Source: Corylus avellana (lineage: Eukaryota; Streptophyta; Magnoliopsida; Fagales; Betulaceae). From it: a DNA stretch of 64,000 nt. The translations under genes were made by a program, and so were the position numbers. This document shows positions 60,501 through 64,000 of the stretch, piece by piece. Each line of letters begins with the position of its first letter. Position 1 is the stretch's first letter. The DNA is taken from assembly GCF_901000735.1 (NCBI RefSeq), contig NC_081542.1:41812375-41876374 (forward strand). The letters run 5' to 3'. A model generated the notes under the pieces. It made no database searches. It had not been told where the DNA came from and saw only the letters and a list, made by a program, of their open reading frames with translations.

Positions 60501-63036
60501 TCCCAGTTGCCAGTTGAGAAGGCAATGGCGTCTATTTGTCTTGTTACAATTGATGATGGTGTTTGGGCATCTGGAGTTGTGCTCAACGACCAAGGCCTGA
60601 TTCTTACAAATGCTCACCTGTTAGAACCATGGAGATTTGGGAAAACAACTGTCAGGAATGAAAGATATGGAACCAAATCAGAAAGTATTTCCTTCCTGTC
60701 TGAGGAATCTGCGTCTCTTGGACAAAATAGAGTTGACGGCAATGAAAAGAGTCAGAGTTTACTGCCAAAGTTGCTGAAGACTGTGAATCCTTTTGTTGTT
60801 GATGAGCATGGGCAATATAAAACAAGTCTATCTTATGGAGGCAATAAAAACATACGTGTTCGTCTGGATCATACAGAACCCTGGGTTTGGTGTGATGCTA
60901 AAGTAGTGTATGTTTGTAGAGGACCTTTGGATGTTGCCCTGCTGCAGCTCGAGTATGTTCCAGATGAGCTTTCACCTATCATCATGGATTTTGAATGGCC
61001 ATCTTTGGGATCAAAGGCGTATGTTATTGGACATGGATTATTTGGCCCGAGATGTGGTATAGCTTGCTTAACTTATTTCTCTGCTTTTGGTTGGTTGAAA
61101 TCCCATGGAAATAAAAATATTGCATTGCGTTGGCATGACATCTTAAAAGACTTTGTTGGATTTCAAGGACTTTTCTGTGTGTGCATGTGTCACAGAATAA
61201 TTTTATCAATTTTTTCCCTTACTAGTTGTGATGAGTAATGTTTTCTGAAATAACTTTTAATACTATGTTATTTGTATATTTTCTTTTTGGGTCATATGTT
61301 GGTTGAACAATTTTATGGATTAATACCACTATACCACAAGAAGACTTTAGTGGCACATGTTTGAGATTCCGATAGACTGATTTGTTCTAGTACAAGTCTT
61401 AGAAGGCCTCTTTGCTACTGCACATAAGAGAGTGTTATGTAACGAATAACACAACATTGCTAAGCATGGGTTTTTTTTTTTCCTTCATAAATACGTGATT
61501 TAATTTACTTGGAAAAAAATGACGCAGTTATAACGTAAAATTTTTTCATGTTCAAACGTATGACTATGTCCTTGAATCTGAACCTTGAAATTGCTTCTGA
61601 CTCCATATGTCGTGTCTTTCACACTGATAGATGAAAATTGTTCTAGAGATGGGGTTTTTACTTCTAAGTGCCATGAAGGAGGACTAGTTTCTATTGTCAT
61701 GAGATCAGCATCTATTTCTGTTCTATGTTCGTTTTGAATTTCAACCAACTAAAACAGTATAGTTCCCCCCCTCCCAATATAGTTTCTCAAGACTTTGTGT
61801 ATGATTCTGCTTTTGAATCCCCATCAGGCTTCTTCCCATCTATCAGCTCCGGTGTGGTAACAAAGGTTGTCAAAGCAAAGATTTCCCACTCATATCCATC
61901 CAATCAAGAAGGAAATACGCAAGGACACTTTCCAGTGATGCTTGAAACAACAGCTGCTGTCCATCCTGGCGGTAGTGGTGGTGCCGTTGTCAATTCAGAT
62001 GGTCATATGATTGGACTTGTTACGAGGTACAGTGACTGAAATTTTGCAAACTAAATAATTTATTGAGGTCAAAGAGGGGCTTTTTTTTTTTTTTAATCAG
62101 ACATGCATCAATGCACTCTTTTTGCTATGCCCGTGACGTTATTCCAGTTCCACAATTTTGTGTTGTGATATCATTGATGTTATTGGTTATTGGTTTCTGT
62201 ATTTTAATGTAGATGATTGGTAGTATGGCGATGCCAAATCCATGAGTATATATTTCCTTGGTTGAAGTTGGTGCTGCTTGCTACTAGGTTTTGTGTCATC
62301 TGCATCATTTAAAACAGTAGGATGGGAATTACTGGTAGAATTTTCTTTTTTGATTTTTTTGCATTATCATCATCAACAATTCAGATTTTAAGCATGTTCC
62401 TCTTTTTTTTTTTTTTTTTTGTATAAGTTTCTCAAAGATTGTTGATTGACTTTCACTTGATCCAGCAACGCAAGGCATGGTGGAGGAACAGTTATACCAC
62501 ATCTGAACTTCAGCATTCCATGTGCCGCTCTGGAACCAATCTTCAAATTCTCAAAAGGTTATTGAGCTATTGCCTCTTTTAAACCACATGGAAGATAAGA
62601 TGATTACACTTTTATTAACATTACCATCATATTAGAAAAGGTTCTGCTTCTATTATTCTTCAAAATATGATCCCAATTTTACTTTAAAAATTTTTAGCAG
62701 TTCAGGTTCTTCTGAAAATTGGCTAGGAGTATGCTTGTGGTTGTATCTGATGACTTGGCTTTTCCTACAACAGATATGCAGGATCTTTCACTTCTTCGGA
62801 GCCTTGATCAACCAAATGAACACCTTTCTTCTGTATGGGCATTGATGCCACAGCTATCCCCTAAGCCCCCTCCTTTGCCTGAGCTGCAGCAATCACCACC
62901 AGAAGATAACAACAAAGAAGAGAAAGGTTCCCGTTTTGCTAAATTTATGGCTGAAAGACAGGAGTTGCTTAAAAAGTCCGGCCAACTTGGCAAGGTGGAA
63001 AGGCTTTCTGATAAGATTATCCTAAGCAAGTTATGA
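54583..63036 (+). CDS. DEG15: glyoxysomal (peroxisomal) processing protease DEG15
   Basis: Fourteen exons: 54583-54648, 54731-54777, 54872-55046, 55141-55188, 55288-55368, 56003-56146, 56993-57115, 57280-57383, 59958-60043, 60126-60220, 60309-61056, 61828-62026, 62466-62557 and 62774-63036, giving 756 residues, near the Arabidopsis length (~709). A Deg/trypsin-like serine protease domain occupies the C-terminal half. The probable triad is His426 (LILTNAH), Asp531 ([10 protein letters not shown]) and Ser622 (HPGGSGGAV). The protein ends in SKL, a type 1 peroxisomal import signal. DEG15 removes the N-terminal PTS2 presequence from matrix proteins such as malate dehydrogenase. The exon 7 acceptor (CAAG at 56992) is inferred from frame and is the weakest junction. 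Intron 8 (2.6 kb) holds a LINE and a SINE. Confidence 0.9.
57829..57955 (-). mobile_element. tRNA-derived SINE in intron 8 of DEG15
   Basis: On the minus strand the head reads GGGCCTGTGGGCCAAGTGG, with an A-box-like sequence. It is followed after ~45 bp by GGGGGCTTGAATCCCATCGG with a B-box-like sequence. TAGCTGTTGT occurs at 57818-57827 and 57956-57965 as a target duplication. The family differs from the SINE at 50641. Confidence 0.75.
58140..59480 (-). mobile_element. decayed L1-type LINE in intron 8 of DEG15
   Basis: Minus-strand frames 59115-59351 ([35 protein letters not shown]) and 58791-59030 ([40 protein letters not shown]) are the C-terminal reverse-transcriptase region of plant LINE ORF2. 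Sequence to about 59480 ([14 protein letters not shown]) continues the domain with stops. The 3' part runs down to about 58140-58340 with T runs. It is in antisense to the host gene and non-functional. Confidence 0.82.
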
Positions 63037-63285
63037 ACACCTGGCGATTTTGTTGCACTGCATAATACAGCATCAAAAACAACACTCAGATCAAGTCCAT
63101 AATAGACTATCCGGAGCAAACAGGGGCAACACAAAAAAAGAACGAGAGAGAGAAGCACCTTGAGCGTATTGTTATGTTGTAAGGTTTATGAATAAGACGG
63201 TATATATTTGGATTGCGTTAAAATCTACTTTTGACAACAAAAGTTCCAACAAACATTATTAAATTAGCAATTGGTTTAAGGGAAA
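63037..63285. other. 3' untranslated region and flank of DEG15
   Basis: Follows the stop codon. ATGAATAAGACGG at about 63187 could contain a polyadenylation signal. Confidence 0.4.
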
Positions 63286-63640
63286 AATGTAAAATTAGTC
63301 TTTATGGTTTACCTGATTTACAATTAGCTCCATGTAGTATCAAAATGAACTCCAGGGCCCTTGATGTATGCTAAAAAAACAGTTTAGTCCCTACAATCAA
63401 ATTTCGTCTGCTAATTTAATGTATTCTGTTAGTGTGACATTGGTTTAAATAGGACGAGTATAACAATTTTATTGGTTCTTAACGTTTTATCCTATCAGAA
63501 TCTGTTAAGTCAGTGAATAAAATTTGACGGTAAGGGTTAAATTGTTTTTTTGGTATACCACAAAGATTTTCGAGTTCATTTTAATGCCACAAGGAATTAA
63601 TTGCAAATTAGGTAAATCACATGGACTGATATTAGGTGGT
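63286..63640. mobile_element. Mutator-type foldback downstream of DEG15
   Basis: Left arm TTTACCTGATTTACAATTAG, then ATCAAAATGAACTC, pairs with the inverse of GAGTTCATTTTAATGCC and CTAATTTGCAATTAATTCC. The target duplication was not determined. Confidence 0.65.
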
Positions 63641-64000
63641 TTTAGCCACCTCCCATTTGATCATTTGGGGCGGCCGAATTACCCTAGCCATCGGTAACGT
63701 CAAGCCTCTACTTTTATAGGCCTATTCCTGTTTCCTATGATCTTTTGGTTGACTGACTATATAAAACTTGTTATCTTTGGTGGTGCACTTGTTTAGTTGA
63801 TTTGTGCAAGTATAATCCATATATGTTGCTTGTGATGATAATTTTTTGACAGATGTTCAGCAACTTCTTACCATTCATTGCCTGGATGACCTCAGGCTGC
63901 ACTGAAATATTCTAAAGAGTGGGTCGGTTGGTATATACTATATACCAATTATTCTAAAAACTGAAAAAAAGTGTCTGCGCAAAAGGAAAAGCCACTTTTC
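63641..64000. other. unassigned sequence at the window end
   Basis: Contains GGGGCGGCCGAATTACCC at about 63668, a word shared with the foldback loops. No supported gene. Confidence 0.3.

Overview
This is a stretch of nuclear DNA from a flowering plant, almost certainly a eudicot and probably a woody one. The base composition is AT-rich, the genes are intron-rich with canonical GT-AG junctions, and much of the space is filled with plant transposable elements (Ty3/gypsy, hAT, Mutator-type foldbacks, L1-type LINEs, tRNA-derived SINEs). There are two assembly gaps (333 N and 20 N). I found no CRISPR, operon, rRNA or intact tRNA signal, and nothing that convincingly looks like an undescribed multi-gene system.

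Layout. 1-14.0 kb is transposon territory: two hAT-type non-autonomous elements, a duplicated 430-bp segment, an exact 190-bp tandem duplication, a decayed minus-strand Ty3/gypsy element, and a complete-looking 3.3-kb hAT transposon inserted next to it with its target duplication still visible. 15.0-24.7 kb is a five-exon FRIGIDA-ESSENTIAL 1-like CCCH zinc-finger gene whose first intron is swollen to 6.75 kb by a gypsy element, a nested LINE and a Mutator-type foldback. 26-36 kb holds gaps, LINEs, foldbacks, a small uncharacterised gene (29785-30267, minus), and a near-identical 0.86-kb duplication either side of the 20-N gap that looks like two haplotypes placed in series. 36.96-37.9 kb is a DRM1/auxin-repressed gene. 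40.4-47.5 kb (minus) is a ten-exon RING1-type PRC1 E3 ligase. 47.6-54.5 kb is intergenic DNA rich in small MITEs and SINEs. 54.6-63.0 kb is a 14-exon DEG15 glyoxysomal processing protease ending in the peroxisomal signal SKL.

How the genes relate. They are independently transcribed eukaryotic genes, not an operon. From memory of Arabidopsis gene numbering, FES1 lies beside DRM2 (At2g33835/At2g33830) and DEG15 beside DRM1 (At1g28320/At1g28330). The order FES1 - DRM - DEG15 here therefore looks like an unfractionated version of two duplicated Arabidopsis blocks, with a RING1 gene between DRM and DEG15. Exon coordinates below were read by hand from splice signals and reading-frame continuity. 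All listed multi-exon CDSs close in frame.
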